Shown: in pieces, positions 32,637-45,000 of the stretch
Layout of the letters: the number at the start of each line of letters is the position of its first letter
Numbering within the stretch: position 1 is the first letter of the stretch
NCBI GenBank assembly: GCA_963662175.1
Contig: OY759224.1
Coordinates: forward strand, 36,527,489-36,591,488
Length of the DNA stretch: 64,000 nucleotides
DNA from: Aradus depressus
Taxonomy: Eukaryota > Arthropoda > Insecta > Hemiptera > Aradidae
Direction: 5' to 3'
Translations under genes and position numbers: made by a program
Notes under the pieces: generated by a model
Databases searched by the model: none
Seen by the model: the letters and a program-made list of their open reading frames with translations, nothing else
Told to the model about the DNA's origin: nothing

Positions 32637-32755
32637 GTGTTTTCAGATTTGTTATCATCTAAGTTGTTATTATTCTCTTCTTCAAAATAACAACATGCTC
32701 TCTTCCGAAGAAGAGAATTATAACCGATTAGGCGCGACACAAATCTGAAAACACT
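32637..32755. repeat. Imperfect inverted repeat (foldback)
   Basis: GTGTTTTCAGATTTGT at the left matches ACAAATCTGAAAACAC at the right, with an inner TTATTCTCTTCTTC/GAAGAAGAGAATTATAA pair. It could be a small MITE or a transcript hairpin. Confidence 0.7.
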
Positions 32756-32783
32756 AACCTGAGAATCCTGTGTTTATATATAT

Positions 32784-33455
32784 AGCAGTAATACCCGGCG
32801 TTGCCCGGGGAACTTTGACTTTTCTCCTAATATCTCTCGTTCGAATCCATTTCAATTCTTCAATAGTACATTCATGATGTTATAATTTTCAATTATTCAT
32901 ACGGAATAACGCTTATAGTCCTTCAACGGCAGACAGCCGTAAGTTTTTAGGACCCCTGGGCACCATGGCTAGTACGCGCCATTCAACGGCGGAAACCACA
33001 GCTAGTGAATACTTAGCATCAGTGGACGTCCTAGCCAGTGCGTACTTGAGAACGCTTGTGACCACCAGGTTGCTTAAAACATAGACTTCAACCATCCTGG
33101 AGCTAAAACTAATTTATTCAAAAAGATTTCTCATTAATCGTTGCAATGGTTTTCGAGTTACAAAGATTGCGTGAATGGATGCTGGGATGGACCAGGGGTT
33201 GATTAAAAAATAGACCTTAACCTATGGTAGATAAAACTTATCTATTCAAAAAGATTCCTCATTAATCATTGCAGTGGTTTTTGAGTTACAAAGATTGCGT
33301 GGGTAGATGCTGGGATGGACCAGATATTGAGGTATTAATACGCCTATAACCTTCCACAGACGATGACGAACAAATTAAAAAAAAATTAATCAAATCCATC
33401 AAGCCGTTCGTGAGTTATAGCGGTACAACGCACAGACATTTTCAACTTTATATAT
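32784..33455 (+). repeat. Dispersed repeat family Y copy
   Basis: It starts like 1812 (AGTAATACCCGGCGTTGCCC) and shares the first ~150 bp with that copy. It then has two ~113-bp tandem units ('aaaagattcctcattaatc' ... 'tgctgggatggaccag') and ends with a 'ttcgtgagttatagcggtac' block and TTTATATATAAGAT. Confidence 0.6.
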
Positions 33456-33659
33456 AAGATATATATATATATTATTATTATCAATAAAATGAAAGTATTC
33501 TACAAGAATTATGGTGTCTATCAGCTACCGCATTGCTTAACTTATGTTTTTTGTAACTCTCATGATCTCACAAAATGTTATTAAACACAATTTTTAATAT
33601 AGATATTTGCTAGCGACTGTAGAATTCAAAATTCTGGGGGTATTGAGGGTCAGTCAATG

Positions 33660-34645
33660 ATGGAAACACTATTCAAATGCCAACGTTTCGATATATTTCA
33701 TATCATCATCAGGGCCTAACAAAAACAAGACAAACATGGGGGAATCAAGATTGGAAAAATATAATGAGTGATCGATTAAAATTATATATAGGTACATAAA
33801 TATACACTCACAACATACAAATATCCACATAAATACATATATACATAACTATACATCCATATACACATTGATGAACAACAAAAAAACTTACTATGAATAT
33901 AGATGGTTGAGGAGAAGGCATGAAGACTGTTAAGTCTTACGTTCAACTAAGGGTGCAGAAGGGTAGAGGGTAACAGATAATAAATCCGGGGAAAACCCCA
34001 GTTAACCGGACTTGAATTTGTAGAGAACTACTTACTGACTACAAGATATTTTACTATGTTAAGAAAAAAAGAAAAACAAAAAACTCAATAATTATATAAA
34101 TAGTAACATAATTTAACTTATTAATTAAATGAAGAATTTTCGACAGAAGTGACACTAACCAAAAATGAAATAATACATAATAAAAAATAAATAGACACAC
34201 AATGAAATTAATCTATAAATAAACTCGGTGAATGTAGACACTGAAAAAGACAGTTTTATATTTTAAATATAATTGGAGACAGAACTATGGATTCAGCAGT
34301 TTTGAAACAAATTGGCATAAATGTTGCTCAGGTTATTGGTATCTGTGCGAAAATTGACAGTATTTGAGGTTTTGGCAATATACACCATTTCCAGTGTCAG
34401 CCTTTTATAGTAACTGATTTCTCTGTAGAGAATTTTGGTATTAGCGAAATCAAACTTAAGTTTGTTCAGGCTATGGTGTTTGATTAGGGCGCTGCAATTA
34501 TCGGTGTCAGTTTTTGTTCTACAATCATACTCATGCTGGTATAATCTCTTTTTTAAATATTGAGATGTCATGCCAACATAGGATGATGAACAATCTGAAC
34601 AGGGTATCGGATAGATGAGGTTTACAATTGATGCAGGGTATCTGA
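33660..34645 (-). mobile_element. Penelope-like element 3: GIY-YIG fragment and 3' end
   Basis: From 34640 down the minus strand encodes IYPIPCSDCSSSYVGMTSQY, then LKKRLYQHEYDC and NCSALIKHHSLN. These are GIY-YIG (here IYP..YVG) endonuclease residues with the catalytic Arg (KKRL) and the His region. The frame stays open to 34293. A non-coding part follows, down to a hammerhead-like block at 33683-33714. Confidence 0.8.
33683..33714 (-). ncRNA. Hammerhead-like motif of Penelope-like element 3
   Basis: Minus strand: CTGATGA, one U, a 5-bp stem GATAT/ATATC, then GAAACGTTGGC. The core order and GAAA are right; the unpaired U is the same departure seen in the other copies here. Confidence 0.45.
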
Positions 34646-34649
34646 TAGA

Positions 34650-35884
34650 TGAGGTTTATAATTTTTAATATTTTAGATCGATATCTTTACCGAAAAAAGA
34701 AGCTATCATGGATTGTAATACACCATTTGAACGTATATTAAGTGAAGAACCTCTGAGATGTCACCATCGTGTAAGTGCAATTGCGAAAATGAAAATTGAA
34801 TCCACCTGTTAACAATGTAAAAAGGCTTTCAGGAAAATAAAATTAAATTACGTTTCAAGTTGATGAGGAGCTCAAAAATGCGATATTTCTGCGAAGTAAT
34901 CCAATTAACCAAAAATCGGAAAAAATTGCACGCCTTGCAGTTTTATTTATATACATCGGTTTTTGAGGTGTGTAAGTTTCTTTGCTTTTCGCCTTAACGT
35001 CCTCACTGCTAGATGTTACATTTGAAGTAGAATACTACTGCATCGGCAATATTCTTCATTTTATACAATTCTTGTTCTTGTTCATAAAATACAGAAACAC
35101 AAATACAACCAAATGAATAAATCCAATTTAGTTTTGGTTTCGAAGCAAACTGTGATTGTATAAATTATGTAAAAGAAATAATTACAGTAAATATCGTTTA
35201 TAAGAATATCTATGAGACCTTAAAAACTTGATTATTATAACCGATAGTTTTTATAGCGGTAGCTTACTTAAAAATGTTAGGAACCCCGATTTCATGTACA
35301 TAATTCTGTATTTACTATCTACAACTGAAAAATAATGTTTAAGGTTCAAGATCAAGCGATAACAAAAAATGTATGTACATATAAATAAATTAATTTTTGC
35401 AACGATACATAGTAGGTATACAAACTTCTGAAAAAAATAATTAAAGGAAAAACTGAGAAAGAAGAAATTAATACAATGTTACGTTAATACAAAAAAATCT
35501 ATTGGAAATGATGTAATTACTGATATTCGTTGTTTAGTTCTTTTTAGTAAATGAAATGCATTTTCGGTTTTCGCAACAAGTTCTTTACCGTGTATTTAAC
35601 TGAATCCTCCATGAAATCGTCATTGCAAGACAAAAAATTATTATCAATATTGAACATTTCTTCTAAACTCGTTTTGAAAGATCTTGTGCATTGGGAAATT
35701 TCCGTTTGAATACATTCTTATAAACGATGTTCTTATAACCAGATTTTTTTCTACAATAAATTATATGAAAACCAGCCGGGAACTAGTAACTCTGTTCTAT
35801 TGGGCGACATGTTTTTATAACCGGTGTTCTTATAAACGATTTTTACTGAAATAAGAAATTGTAAATCGATATAATATCTTGTTT

Positions 35885-35946
<62 letters not shown>

Positions 35947-36575
35947 GATTTAAATGTAAAATAATAATAAACAGTTATCTGCCAGCAATTATTAAATCCT
36001 CCTTTACTCGTTGCAATTTTCATCCTCATAACAGAGGCATTGAATGCGGAATGTGGATTTCATCTAACTGACGGGTAGGTGCCTTATTTCAGGAAAGAAA
36101 GAAGACTACATCCAAATCCAAGACCAACAGTCGCTCTTCAACTAATAGTTTCTTTTATCCACTTTTTGCATTTTGGCATGTACTTGCGGAAATTCTTTTA
36201 TTATTTTTAGAAATTTCTTTCGTGGCAATTTTAAGATCTGAAAAAAAAAAAAAAAATACAGTAAATTATCAATAAGTTCTAAATATAAAAAAATCATCAT
36301 TCAAACAGGTAAAATATGACTGTCAATCTTAATTTCCTGACAATATTATAATAATTTCGTTTTTGTTTTGCTTAACGTATATGTACTCCCAACTAGGGCA
36401 GAAAGGACCAGCTAATATTTATATTAAGCGTATGAAATATTTTTAGAGTTTAATTATATTTTCTTTACTAGTAATTTCATCGGTAAACTGGATTTTCCTT
36501 AACTTTTAGACGTCTATAAACTAAGGTAACGTTTGTTCATTAATACTGTCTCTTGGCTTTTATGAATATCCATAT
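34650..36575. other. AT-rich DNA without a recognised gene
   Basis: It includes a poly(A) run of about 55 bases at 35889-35945. A block at 35200-35850 has repeated 'ttcttataaacgatgttcttataacc' phrases. No exon or RNA gene was recognised. Confidence 0.45.
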
Positions 36576-37649
36576 AATATTGTGATATATTGAATATCAG
36601 AGACCTAGTGGTAGATATAGTTCTGAGAGCGACCACGAATAGCGCACTAGTTGGAAGATACATAAAGTGGAGGGGATGAAAATTCAAGTCTGTTCCTGTG
36701 TCGGAGAAGAGAAGACTACCGTTTGAAGTGTCAGAGGAGGTAGACATTCCTGGTTGAGTGGCCGTGGAAGACGGACTTTGATAGTTGAGCCGTCGGAGGA
36801 GGTAGAGACTCCTGTTTAAGTGGCCGAGGTAGGCAGTCATTCCTGGTTGAGTGGCCGCAGGAGACAGACCTTCGAGTTGAGCTGTCGGAGGAAGGAGACT
36901 CCCGTTTGAGCTGACGTAGGAGACAGAAGACTCTCATTTTAGCTGCTGGAGGGAGATCATCCCCGCTGTCTATTTCCAAGGGACTGGAAGTTCCTCACCT
37001 CTTCGTGAATTCTGGATGAGAGACCGCAGGCTGGAGTGTGGTTTGAAAATAGAAGACTTTTAAGGTAACGCAACCATTTATTTTACATTTTTCTCCGACA
37101 TCGAGACGAATTGCTGGCTGATCATCAATAGACATCTTCATATTGCGGGGGTTACAAGAACATTTAAGATCATATAAATTGTTTCATGTTTTATAGATAA
37201 GTTATTCCAGATGTTCGAGTCTTGGAGGGACGCCTCACTATTATATGGTCAATGATTGTTTTAATAAATGTATGTTGTCTTATAAATTGTTCTCTGAACC
37301 CTCTATAGCCTAGCTCACATATACTTTAGCTAACCCAGATACAGGACAGAAAAGGGGACGTTTTCGTATTTCTCTTTTGAAAAGATATAAGAGAAAAGGG
37401 TTGAAATTGACGCAGGGAATTGACAAGGGGAGAAACCGAAACTAACTTAACGCCGCAGACGGAATTGACCAGGATTCTTGGGGTCCTACGAACCCCCGGC
37501 TAGTTGAGTGATAATTGGGTATTTTTCGAAATTCGGGAAAATATCCATACTGGGCACTTTTGTAAATAAAAATTGTAATTAATGTATCATATAGTTTAGC
37601 GTTCATATATTTTTTTTGTTTTGTTTTGTGTTAATATTTTAGTTATTTT

Positions 37650-38005
37650 ATTTGGCGGGCTTCAGGTTTCAACCTGACAACAATACTAGACAGGATAGTT
37701 CAAGAAATGTAAATATCAAATTAATTTTAAAACAGTATTAAGATAGCGGCTTGCAGGTCTAAACACGACAATACAAGACAGGATATTTAGAGATAAGTAA
37801 AAACCAAATTAATTTTAGAAGTATTAAGATAGCGGGCTTCAGGTCTCAACATGACAAGACAGGATAGTTCAAGATAAATAAAAACCAAATTAACTTCGAA
37901 GTATTATGATAGCGGTTTGCAGGTCTAAACATGAACATACAGGACAGAACATTTGTAGATAAGTAAAAATCAAATTAACTTCGAAGCATTGTTAGGATGG
38001 CGGGT
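37650..38005. repeat. 80-90-bp tandem repeat inside the LTR element
   Basis: Four units contain GCGGGCTTCAGG or GCGGCTTGCAGG, 'tctaaacacgacaatacaagacagg' and 'ataagtaaaaaccaaatta'. Confidence 0.8.
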
Positions 38006-38838
38006 TCACTTTGGAAAGATATCTCAACAGACATGATATTTTAATTCTTTTGACTGTCGGCTGATTAAATATAATTGATAGATAAATAATGAAAATTCTT
38101 ATTAACATTGTTAGAAATACTTTTGGATGCCTTGATGATTAAATATGGTGCGAAGTAAAGAATTAAAAATGGTAATGGTAATTATTATATAGAGAAGGAT
38201 ATTTGACGATAAATAGTGATACGAAAGTTTATGGAGAATTTTGTGAGCCGAAAGAGGGCCAATCTACGATGTCAGGAAAGGCATTCTTCGTCGATATTTG
38301 TGGTAATTGTGGATATAGATGCGTTGAGAACATTTTTCGTCGTTATTAGTATTTCAATGCTGTGGAAGCATTCTTCGTCGGTCGTCGTTAATAATTGATA
38401 CCTAAGTGGGGTATTTGGAATGAGATTTGATAGCAAGGAAATGAATGTTGATAATTAAAGAAGAATTTCATTATCAAGGCACATGTATAGATAAATAATA
38501 AAGAATTTGAAGAATAAATAATAAAGAATTTAAGGAGTAATGAGGAATAAATAATGAAAAATAAATAATTTTAAGTAATAATTTAATTAAATAAGCCGAC
38601 AGGACAAAGCTGATAAAATATGAGACAGACAGACAGACAAACATATTCAAGCCATTTTAAGCCATTGTTAATTATATTGTTAAATTGTATTATTGTAAAA
38701 AATTGTAATATTGTATAAGATTGTAACCGTGTAATATGTTCATAAGTGAGTGAAATTAGAATCAAGTAGAAAAGAAAAAATTACGTCGCTACCTTAACAA
38801 ATGTATCTCCGAAATTTTTTTAATCAAAGGGAGGCAAT

Positions 38839-39726
38839 TGTGATATATTGAATATCAGAGACCTAGTGGTAGATATAGTTCTGAGAGCGACCACGAGTAG
38901 CGCACTAGTTGGAAGATACATAAAGTGGAGGGGATGAAAATTCAAGTCTATTCCTGTGTCGGAGAAGAGAAGACTACCGTTTGAAGTGTCAGAGGAGGTA
39001 GACATTCCTGGTTGAGTGGCCGTGGAAGACGGACTTTGATAGTTGAGCCGTCGGAGGAGGTAGAGACTCCTGTTTAAGTGGCCGAGGTAGGCAGTCATTC
39101 CTGGTTGAGTGGCCGCAGGAGACAGACCTTCGAGTTGAGCTGTCGGAGGAAGGAGACTCCCGTTTGAGCTGACGTAGGAGACAGAAGACTCTCATTTTAG
39201 CTGCTGGAGGGAGATCATCCCCGCTATCTATTTCCAAGGGACTGGAAGTTCCTCACCTCTTCGTGAATTCTGGATGAGAGACCGCAGGCTGGAGTGTGGT
39301 TTGAAAATAGAAGACTTTTAAGGTAACGCAACCATTTATTTTACATTTTTCTCCGACATCGAGACGAATTGCTGGCTGATCATCAATAGACATCTTCATA
39401 TTGCGGGGGTTACAAGAACATTTAAGATCATATAAATTGTTTCATGTTTTATAGATAAGTTATTCCAGATGTTCGAGTCTTGGAGGGACGCCTCACTATT
39501 ATATGGTCAATGATTGTTTTAATAAATGTATGTTGTCTTATAAATTGTTCTCTGAACCCTCTATAGCCTAGCTCACCTTCTGAGTACGCACGTTAACCCC
39601 AAAAGTAAATTTATTTTCATATTAAATAATAAAAGTTACAAAGAACCCTAGGAAGATCATCACAATGTATGATGAACTGCGCCGGGTAAAGCTTAAAATT
39701 AATAATAAGAGGTAAAGAGCATCACA
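38839..39726 (+). repeat. 3' LTR of the element
   Basis: 888 bp from TGTGAT to ATCACA; the termini are complementary. It is the fullest copy of the family in the window. Confidence 0.7.
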
Positions 39727-39729
39727 ATA

Positions 39730-40110
39730 TATATATTTATTAAATAGTTATTTATAAAATTAGACATTTTCTTCTTAATAATAATGTCACTTTAATATAG
39801 TAAAAATACTTCAAAAGAGTTTATTAATTACTGTTTATTATTTATAAATAGCTAAGATGTTCTCCAGTAGTGCTAGTGCTGCCACTAAGAACAGATCCTT
39901 TATTTAGGTCCATGGCAGAACTAACCATTTCATATTTTTTATGTAAAAAATTAATCTTTTTGTATTTATTTGTTTATGAAACATGTATTTATAAATACAA
40001 ATATTTGCTAATGAATGAATATTGTTTAATGAATTGTCAATGTTTTAATAAATCTTGTAACATATTTGTGAACTACTTTTGTCTACCACATTTGTACTAT
40101 GCTTGAGGGA
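39730..40110. other. AT-rich DNA, nothing recognised
   Basis: No coding or structural signal beyond short random frames. Confidence 0.4.
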
Positions 40111-40124
40111 TGCAGTTTTTCTGA

Positions 40125-40490
40125 TAGCGACTCACAAAAATCCTTCTTGTCCCAAAGATTTGGACTCATCAGAACAAAGCACATGTACACAATCTTCCAC
40201 TGTGTCGTCTTTCTAGCCCAGAGCCAAATCTAAATGTTTTTTTCTTCTTATTTTCCGCTCATAATAATGGTTCAGATGCAACTCTTCCAGTTAAACGTCA
40301 ATCCAATCACGCAGGGGCCGTGGAAACAGATATTGGTCTGGAACCAGATTTCAGGCGCTGTGAGTCGTCGGTTCCTATTACTGCTTAAAACATCGTCGCC
40401 GTTTCGGGTCTTCTTGATCGATGTATTTCTTAAAGTGTTCATTAGTACAGTGAACCAAATTTTTTGAAAGTTCAAGTTCAGCCTCAATTT
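40125..40490 (-). pseudogene. Tc1-type transposase fragment
   Basis: Minus-strand pieces read RKKHLDLALG, then KDDTVEDCVHVLCSDESKSL, matching the WTVEDW..VL.SDESKF region that carries the second catalytic Asp of Tc1 transposases. Several stops and frameshifts interrupt it. No terminal repeats were found. Confidence 0.6.
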
Positions 40491-40984
40491 TTTGTTCTTT
40501 TATTTCATAGGAACATTCAATTCTCTGACTTTACTAATTTTATAAAGAGTCGAGGGAAAATAATTGGGACCAATGTCAAAAAATAACTAATAATGTATCG
40601 ATAACAGGTAATGAATAATTAAAATGTTTGTTAATTGTTAAACTAGAGGCAAAATATGGAACCATTGGATGGTGTAAAATTGAAGTTGTGAGCTACGTGA
40701 ACAATTCAGAGAAGGGACGAAAAGTAACCACTGATATAATAACAAACAGGATCAGTCTTATAGCATTATGAGAAACACACTTTTTTTAAATTATAGTCCC
40801 AAGTCCCTAAATAAACATTTATAAAAAGCTTTAAGGTATAATATAACATATTATATGTTTTGAATGTTATTTAATTTATTTTCATAAAAGCACTAATTTA
40901 TTGCTCTAATTTCCAGGAGTTTTTGGATTGCGCGCCAACGGACAGGTTGCAGCATTAGTAGTGACTCTTCCTAAGCTCAGCTGT

Positions 40985-41694
40985 TTTTATAAATTCAATT
41001 CAAATTCATCTACTTTTTTCGTGTTTGGCTATTTTGTCAAATGAATCAAAAAGAAGAGCAACGCGTTTGTATCAAGTTGTGTGTGAAGTTTTCAGATGTT
41101 GCAAGAGATTTTGGGAATGAATGTCTGAGTCGATCACGGTGTCATGAGTGGTACAAGACAACAATCGTCAAGATCATGCTCACTGTTTTCTTCGACTGGA
41201 TTGGGTGTTGTTTACTACGAATTTCTTCTACGAGGTGAGACAATTAATCGTTTTCGTTACATTGCAACCCCGAGACATTTGCGCAGGACTGTGAGGTGCT
41301 GTAGCGAAATGGGGAGTGGGTGCTGCATCTTGACAACGCGCCTTTTTATTCTGCGTTGCTCATTCGCGATTATTGCACAAAATGGCCGTCATCTCCCAGC
41401 CCCCGTACTCACCAGACCTGGCCACCGCGGCCTTTTTCCTGTTTTCGAAACTCAACAGACCCTTAAAAGGGCAGACATTTCACTCAACTGACGAAATTAA
41501 CGAAAAATCGCCGGAGAAATGCCTTTGCTGAACAGCATTGCAGAAGATGAGTTCTCAGGGTCCTTCCAGAAGTGGGAACGGTGGTGGGAAGAACGTATAG
41601 CTTCCCAATGGGAGTACTTTGAAGAGGACAATGTCCTCCAATAACTTGTACTTTTTTGAAAATCAGTCCTGGTACTTTTTGATCACCCCTCGTA
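40985..41694 (+). pseudogene. Mariner transposase relic
   Basis: A start-like MNQKEEQRVCIKLCVKFSD is followed, after an internal deletion, by IVKIMLTVFFDWIGVVYYEF and LLRGETINRFRYIA, then LHLDNAPFYSALLIRDY, PPYSPDLATAAFFLFSKLNR and PLKGQTFHSTDEI, across frameshifts. HDNA and YSPDLAP-type motifs are diagnostic of mariner. The 3' end ATCACCCCTCGTA at 41681-41694 is the mariner-type terminal sequence. The first catalytic Asp block is present and the HTH region is mostly deleted. Confidence 0.85.
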
Positions 41695-41967
41695 TCATTC
41701 CTGCAACCCAGTGCACGAAAAGACAACAGTTGGTAAAGGTAATTTCAGTAAAGCAAAAAATATCATGTCACATTTGAACATGTGGCGCTTTTTTGTTTCC
41801 TTTATTTAAATTTCTATATTTTGGACAATACTAAACTTAGAACATTATTTCACCAAAATATTGAAAATTGTATGCACTGTTTAGATAAACATAAAAATTC
41901 AAAAATGAAATTTCGTAGTTTAGGTCCCCTTTACTTATCAGTTAGTAAAAAGGAGATAATGTTTTAC

Positions 41968-42066
41968 GTGAGAGTTGTCTATAGCAATTGTCTGGTTATC
42001 TCTTCTTGGGTTATACTTTAATAAACTTCGGGCGCCGAAAAAATCTCCAGCATTAAGAATATATTC
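41968..42066 (-). CDS. Gene B exon: cNBD phosphate-binding cassette region
   Basis: Acceptor AG at 42067-42068, donor GTAAAA, 33 codons. LNAGDFFGARSLL replaces the FGE motif with FGA, and RRDNQTIAI follows. Same length and phase as gene A 7171-7269. Confidence 0.85.
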
Positions 42067-45000
42067 CTGAAATGAAAACATTAGATTAATAGTAATTACA
42101 ACAATTTACAACTACAAGTCTCCCGTGTTACAGCATTATCTATGTACTGAACAGAATTCTTCTAAGTCAAACAAAATATAGCTGTATAGCTTAAATAAGG
42201 TACAAATTCATCATATACATATGTTTGTTACCTGATGTTCTTTGGTCTGTAACAAAATAGCCCCTTTAGTTACAAAGTACATTCCTTCAACAATAGAATC
42301 TATTTCATAAATTACTTCTCCTCTCAGATATATGTCTTCGTACAGGTACTTCATGAACTTATCGAATACTTCTGTAGGAAGTTCTTGGAAAAGATGTGAG
42401 TTTATCAGTATTTTTTTATATCTTTCATACAGAAGCCCCTGTTGTGCATAATAAACAATTCTATTGTATTTAAAAACTATAAAAATCAAGCAAAATTAAT
42501 TTTCATTAAAAAATAATTAACATTTAATGTTAATAAATTCCTACATTTATTTTGATGTAGGTACTATAATTCCTAGTAACTGGTTAACCTTTGCTTTTAA
42601 AGATTGAGTTCAGAAATGTAAAAATAAAAAGTTTTCTGTCACGATTGAAGAGAGTTTAGACGATGCATTTTTCGAAGAAGCCAAGTCAATGATATTTGCA
42701 GACCATCTTCCAAAAGTTTATAATAGCATGTTACGAAATAATGAATAAAGTTTCGAAAATTAGAGATAGAAAACAAGGATGGCACAAAGAAAATGATAAA
42801 ACCTCCATTTTCTTGGATGTTCAATAATGTCAGTTAGGACAACTGAAGTAACAAGGCAGTCATGTAATGGGTCACAGATTTCATGATGAGTTTTCATGTT
42901 TTCCGAACCTATTCTATATCTAAAATGAAAAACCTTGTGAATCAGCAGCAACGTACATTCCAAGCTCTCAAGTTCATTAAATTGGGGGGTAATTTGAGAG
43001 GAATACCCCAACTTTGATATCTAGCTTCAGTTCATTCTATTGAGAGTAATCATATCCAGAAACACACACAGCTACCACAGTAATCATATCCAGAAACACG
43101 CACAGCTACCACAGTAATCATATCCAGAAACACGCACAGCTACCTACCACAGTAATCATATCCAGAAACACGCACAGCTACCACAGTAATCATATCCAGA
43201 AACACGCACAGCTACCACAGTAATCATATCCAGAAACACGCACACAGTCAGACAGCAATTTGAATATAATTTCAGTTTTATCGGAATCAGGGGATCGGAA
43301 AACATGAAATTCTGGTGGAAACCCAACATCACATTTAGATAGTCGGTAGAGAGGGTAAGGAGGTTGAGATAGTCATCCCCATTAACCGCCCCCCCCCCCC
43401 CCACCCATAAATTCGCCACTGTATCTTACCCTTTTGAGACGGGTACTCAACATGTCAACAACCTCAGACTCATTATAGTAATCAGAGAAAAATTTGTACT
43501 CATAGTGTTCCAAGAGAAGCTTTTGTACTGAGGGGGTGATGTGCCTCTTGGGGAAGTGATCAGTGAGCATACACTTGACCTGCTCATAGCTGGAGGCAGT
43601 GTGATTCAGGTAGAGGAACAACAAGATAACCTGACCTGCGTGCGCAAACAGAACAATGATTAGATACATCGGCAATTTCTCGGAGAACGGGGAAACCTCC
43701 CGAGAGATATTTATACCGTCTGATTCGAGAAAAAAAAACTACTTTTCTGTTGCTTAATTGCATTAATTAAACATTTGAAAATAAAAAGTATCGTAAACAA
43801 CACTTAGAAACAACCAGTAGAATAACGGCTACCTGAGCCAGACAGACTTTTCACTTTTCGTCTGGCGCCAGTCCCTTTCACTTTCGGGGCACCTGAGGAA
43901 TCCTACGACCTCCAAACCATCGAAACAGTCTTAACCATTTCCTTTCTCTTTTTACCCCCCTCCCTTTCTGGGGCACCTTGGTTGCTCCCTCACTTTGTAC
44001 TTCACCAGGTCAAAATGAGTATGCCGTCCTTCGGAGTGAAAGTCAGTCTTCTCCACCAACTGGCCTCTTATTATTGATACTATGTGAAAGGATTCTCGCA
44101 ACGCCCTCTTCTTTGTGTACCCCTTACCGCCCTACGCCCTATTATAGTTCTTGATCTACTTATGCCGCTTCTTTGTGAACCACTTTTCCGCCTTTTTTCT
44201 CTTTTTGTTCTTTTATGTATGGCATGCCGCTCCTTTGTGTACCACTTGCCGCCCCCTACCCACCTCTTATTGTTCTTTGATCTACTTATACCGCTTCTTT
44301 GTGAACCCCTTGCCGCCTTACCCCTTCTTATTATTCTTTTATCTACGGTATGCCGCTCCTTTGTGTACCGCTTGCCGCCCCCTTCCCACTTCTTATTGTT
44401 CTTTGATCTACTGTGCCGGTTCTTTTTGTAACCGCTTGCCGTCTTTTGTATCCTATTCATCTGTCATCTCTCTCCAAAGTTTCCTCTCTCCCTCTAAACC
44501 TACCTCAAAGTCTACATACTATACATGTGTTTTTGAAATTGTACTATTGGGTAGTGCGTAGGTTTTTCTGGAATGAAGCACTAATACAGGTTAATGTAAG
44601 TATAATTGAAATTTTCTTATGTACGTGAACTATCTAAACCAATCAACAAGTGTATTTCGAAAATATTTTTGTTTTGAAATGTATTGCTGTTTTATTTTTC
44701 TCATTATATGAAAATAAATAAATTTATTATTACAGAATACCCCTACAGTGTCTACGTACAAACCCTGCGTCAATCATTTAGAAATATAATAAAAATAACT
44801 TTAACACGGAGATTCGAACTCGAAAACAAAAAATAATTCAAAAGATTTACACCGATAGCTGGTTCATTTTCACAAACAGCTATCGGTGTAAATCTAATCT
44901 TATAACTAAATTTAAGGGGTATAATATGAGACTATACATTTATGCTACGCCGCTGTACTGAGGGTAGAAAGAGAGTTAACCCTAGAATGACACCGTGAAT

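Larger units (their letters stand above)
36581..39726 (+). mobile_element. Non-autonomous LTR element with truncated 5' LTR
   Basis: Direct repeats start TGTGATATATTG at 36581 and 38839 and are almost identical for 739 bp (three differences noticed). The right copy continues another ~150 bp to CATCACA; the solo LTR at 751 also has this part, so the left copy has lost its 3' end and the adjoining primer site. The interior (37320-38838) has no protein, carries an 80-90-bp tandem repeat, and ends in a purine-rich AAAGGGAGGCAA next to the right LTR. Confidence 0.75.

Noticed and set aside
35751..36029. Minus-strand frame with a long Phe run
   Set aside because: It crosses a poly(A) tract and has no other features.
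42760..43011. Possible extra gene B exon with an AG acceptor
   Set aside because: The phase is incompatible with the flanking exons, gene A has no counterpart, and part of it matches a dispersed repeat.
43046..43245. CRISPR-like array
   Set aside because: The units are directly adjacent with no unique spacers, and the host is eukaryotic; it is a minisatellite.
44084..44561. Overlapping 100-130-codon frames on both strands
   Set aside because: They are translations of the tandem units in the inverted arm; the same frames recur in the right arm.
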